A stretch of DNA of 34,284 nt from contig OMWV01000001.1 in NCBI GenBank assembly GCA_900314845.1, positions 1 to 34,284 of the forward strand. Reading direction: 5' to 3'. Origin of the DNA: an uncultured Eubacteriales bacterium (GTDB taxonomy: Bacteria > Bacillota > Clostridia > Lachnospirales > Lachnospiraceae). Below the pieces are notes generated by a model. The model was given only the letters and a program-made list of their open reading frames with translations, made no database searches and was not told where the DNA came from. The translations under genes were made by a program, and so were the position numbers. How positions within the stretch are numbered: position 1 is the first letter of the stretch; the number at the start of each line of letters is the position of its first letter. Below are positions 32,390 through 34,284 of the stretch, piece by piece.

Positions 32390-33679
32390 TTAATGAAAGA
32401 TTTTCTTTTGAATATTGCATTGCCGAACCAAAAGCGCAGCCACCTCCGTCTCCTCCGTCATAGGAAACATGTCGACCGGCTGGATCTTCTTCACGGCGTA
32501 GCCGTGGCGGGTCAGCCATTTCAGGTCGCGGGCCAGGGTCTCGGGGCCGCAGGAGACATAGACGATCCGGGAGGGGCCGGCGGATACGGCCGCCTGCATG
32601 AATTTCTTCGTGCTGCCGCTCCTGGGCGGATCCATGAACAGGGCATCCGCCTTCTGGCCAGCCTCTGCCATCTCGAGCAGACGGTCCCCCGCGTCTCCCT
32701 CAAAAAAGACAGCATTTTTGATATCATTTTCCCTGGCGTTCATGCGGGCATCCTTGACGGCGTCCTTATTCAGCTCTATGCCGATCAGGGAAGCACCGCT
32801 GCCCTTTACGGCCGCCAGGCCGATCGTTCCTGTCCCGCAGTAAGCGTCTATCACCGTCTCCCCCTTCTTGATGGCGGCAAAGCTGATGGCCGTCTCGTAC
32901 AGGCGCTGGGCCTGGGCCGGATTCACCTGATAGAAGGAATCGGCCGATATGCGGAAGCTGCAGCCGCAAAGCTTATCCCTGATAAAACCGGGCCCGTATA
33001 TGACCCGGTTATCGCTTCCCAGGACAGCACTGGTATCCTCGGCGTTTATGTTGACGACGATGGTCTCTATCTGGGGAAATTCTTTGGTCAGAGCTTTTAC
33101 GAAGTTATTTTTGCCCGGCATGACGGGAGAAGTCAGGACAAGAACGACCATGACCTGGCCGGTCCCGGGAGCCCGGCGGATGACAATGTGGCGGAGGAGT
33201 CCGCGGCCGCTGTCCTCGTCATAGGCCTTGTACTTGAAAGATCTGGCCAGCTTTTTCACTGCGGCGGCAATATCCTGACAAATCTGGTCTTCTATCATGC
33301 AGGATGCGATATCGACGATCTTGTGGGAATGCTTCTCATAATTGCCGGCCAGCATGCCCCGGCGCCTGTCATAGCCGAAGACCCTGTGCACCTTGCAGCG
33401 GTAATGCATGGGATCCTTCATCCCGATCATCTTCTCAAGATGGCCAAAAGCCCCCAGGAGCTTTTCCATCTCTCTCTGCTTTATGGCAAACTGCCTCTCA
33501 TAGGGCATGCCGGCCATCGTGCAGGCTCCGCACTTTTTTGTGTAAGGGCAGCTCTCACCCCTGGCCGGCCTTTCATCTCTGACAGGCTTTTCATCTCTGA
33601 CAGGCTTTTCACCCCTGACAGGCTTTTCAGACCTGGCCGGCCTGCCGGGATTGACTTTCTTCTTATTCCTATCGCTCAT
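32390..33679 (-). CDS. 23S rRNA (uracil-5-)-methyltransferase, RlmD/RumA family
   Basis: The 429-aa protein methylates uracil C5 in RNA using SAM. It shows a 4Fe-4S cysteine cluster (C44, C50, C53 and a later Cys in DIASCMIED), the SAM loop VIDAYCGTGTIGLAA, FMDPPRSGS and the catalytic Cys in VYVSCGPETLARDL. The usual N-terminal TRAM domain is missing; in its place residues 10-42 form a basic tail of repeated hexapeptides (E-K-P-V-R-D/G). ATG 33679 has GGAGG nine bases upstream; a longer reading would start with TTG. It is co-transcribed with the GNAT gene 34 bp before it. Which uracil (U747/U1939-type or tRNA U54) is modified cannot be read. Confidence 0.93.
   Translation of the reverse strand: MSDRNKKKVNPGRPARSEKPVRGEKPVRDEKPVRDERPARGESCPYTKKCGACTMAGMPYERQFAIKQREMEKLLGAFGHLEKMIGMKDPMHYRCKVHRVFGYDRRRGMLAGNYEKHSHKIVDIASCMIEDQICQDIAAAVKKLARSFKYKAYDEDSGRGLLRHIVIRRAPGTGQVMVVLVLTSPVMPGKNNFVKALTKEFPQIETIVVNINAEDTSAVLGSDNRVIYGPGFIRDKLCGCSFRISADSFYQVNPAQAQRLYETAISFAAIKKGETVIDAYCGTGTIGLAAVKGSGASLIGIELNKDAVKDARMNARENDIKNAVFFEGDAGDRLLEMAEAGQKADALFMDPPRSGSTKKFMQAAVSAGPSRIVYVSCGPETLARDLKWLTRHGYAVKKIQPVDMFPMTEETEVAALLVRQCNIQKKIFH
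33553..33642. repeat. 18-bp tandem repeat inside the methyltransferase gene
   Basis: Five 18-bp units lie end to end. The second and third are identical (TTTCATCTCTGACAGGCT at 33571 and 33589) and the others differ at a few positions. They encode the hexapeptide repeat of the basic N-terminal tail. Eighteen is a multiple of three, so unit gain or loss keeps the frame. Confidence 0.85.
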
Positions 33680-33713
33680 AGACAAGCGCCTCCACCGCGC
33701 ATCTTCTCATCAC

Positions 33714-34187
33714 TTATTTCAGGATATATTCCAGCTGGGTTTCCTTGGGGAAGAGCCCCATCTTCCTGTAAAATGCCGCGGCCGAGTCATTGCCTTCCCA
33801 GACATTGAGGGTCACATCGTAGCAGCCCATTTCCTTCGCTCTCTCCTTGGCATACTCAAAAAGCTCCTGGCCCACATGCCTGCCTCTGCATTTCTCATCG
33901 ACACAAAGGTCATCGATGTAAAGGGTCTTGAACTGGATCATATTTGTGGAAAAAGGCGGCTCTTTTACCACGCAAAAGACATAGCCCAGGACAGAATCAT
34001 CCTCATCTACGGCCGTATAGACGGGTCTTGCCGGGTCCCTGAGGATCTCTTTGAGCTCCTCGTCCGTATACTTTGTCCTCCCGCTGATAAATATGTCCGG
34101 CCTCAGCTTTGCGTGCACCTCCAGCACCTGGGACAAAAGTTCCATGATCCTGGGAATATCCTTATCTGCCGCGTGTCTTATCTTCAT
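33714..34187 (-). CDS. GNAT-family N-acetyltransferase
   Basis: The 157-aa protein from ATG 34187 (GAGGA about ten bases upstream) has the GNAT fold: MKIRHAADKDIPRIMELLSQV at the start, LYIDDLCVDEKCRGRHVGQEL with the acetyl-CoA-binding R-G-x-x-x-G loop, and the C-terminal VWEGNDSAAAFYRKMGL motif. It is an acetyl-CoA-dependent acetyltransferase; the acceptor is not predictable. It leads the two-gene operon with the RNA methyltransferase, and its promoter region carries a palindrome. Confidence 0.92.
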   Translation of the reverse strand: MKIRHAADKDIPRIMELLSQVLEVHAKLRPDIFISGRTKYTDEELKEILRDPARPVYTAVDEDDSVLGYVFCVVKEPPFSTNMIQFKTLYIDDLCVDEKCRGRHVGQELFEYAKERAKEMGCYDVTLNVWEGNDSAAAFYRKMGLFPKETQLEYILK

Positions 34188-34234
34188 CTGATCAACTTCC
34201 TCGTATAATAGTTTTATAAGGTTATTAGTTACCA

Positions 34235-34254
34235 CTGAATGAACTATCATTCAG
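34235..34254. promoter_or_regulatory. 20-bp palindromic operator-like site
   Basis: CTGAATGA (34235-34242) and TCATTCAG (34247-34254) form perfect 8-bp arms around a 4-bp centre. It lies about 50-65 bp before the acetyltransferase ATG, over the likely -35 zone of a weak TATAAA or TATTAT -10 element (34205-34218). The pattern resembles TetR-family operators. The regulator is not in the window. Confidence 0.5.
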
Positions 34255-34284
34255 CTATATAAGGGAAGGACAGAGGGGAAATTA

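Noticed and set aside
32393-33808. A 471-codon plus-strand frame opposite the RNA methyltransferase
   Set aside because: It mirrors the conserved methyltransferase reading frame and has no domain of its own.

Overview
The window looks like a chromosomal segment of a Lachnospiraceae-type Firmicute (class Clostridia) with moderately high GC. The evidence is a set of clean AGGAGG-type ribosome binding sites, family types I associate with that group (DUF6472-like, DUF5716-like and DUF5717-like proteins, a divergent MurE paralogue, a CsbB/YfhO-type pair) and dense same-strand operons. Apart from aroA, every gene I support reads on the minus strand. No rRNA, tRNA, CRISPR array, intact insertion sequence or prophage gene is visible.

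Right to left along transcription: (i) 34.25-32.39 kb, a GNAT acetyltransferase and an RlmD/RumA-type RNA uracil methyltransferase, behind a 20-bp palindrome. (ii) 32.39-30.87 kb, an AT-richer accessory gene for an AlbA_2/Schlafen-type regulator, broken by a one-base slip in an A-run and preceded by 12-bp iterons. (iii) 30.81-28.50 kb, a secreted GH25 lysozyme-like surface protein with its own sigma-A promoter. (iv) 28.48-24.58 kb, a GT2/YfhO glycosylation pair with its own sigma-A promoter. (v) 24.54-14.42 kb, an operon of a small XRE regulator, purA, a giant DUF5717-like protein, an Hsp70-fold DUF5716-like protein and valS, closed by a strong hairpin plus T-run. (vi) 14.31-5.67 kb, a run of folC, a 54-aa protein, a zinc-ribbon/TPR membrane protein, an ATP-grasp ligase, an Asp/Glu racemase, a MurE-like ligase and glmS, closed by a terminator. 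(vii) aroA on the plus strand (3.68-5.12 kb). (viii) 3.59-0.24 kb, an operon of a degenerate acetylglutamate-kinase-like protein, mntP, a DUF6472-like protein, an ATP:corrinoid adenosyltransferase, a NUDIX hydrolase and a 151-aa hypothetical, closed by a terminator.

Two groups look like coherent, under-described systems. The ATP-grasp/racemase/MurE-like/glmS run reads as a peptidoglycan-modification cassette: the racemase could make a D-amino acid, the ATP-grasp ligase could attach it, and the MurE paralogue has an unusual specificity loop. The DUF5717/DUF5716 pair joins a degenerate Hsp70/actin-fold protein to a 1182-residue partner made of beta-domains and helical repeats, embedded between purA and valS. 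Two related, hairpin-rich intergenic elements flank group (viii) plus aroA and may be remnants of mobile-element ends.

Starts were chosen by Shine-Dalgarno position. Several upstream in-frame TTG starts were discarded because they fall inside a promoter or a neighbouring gene.
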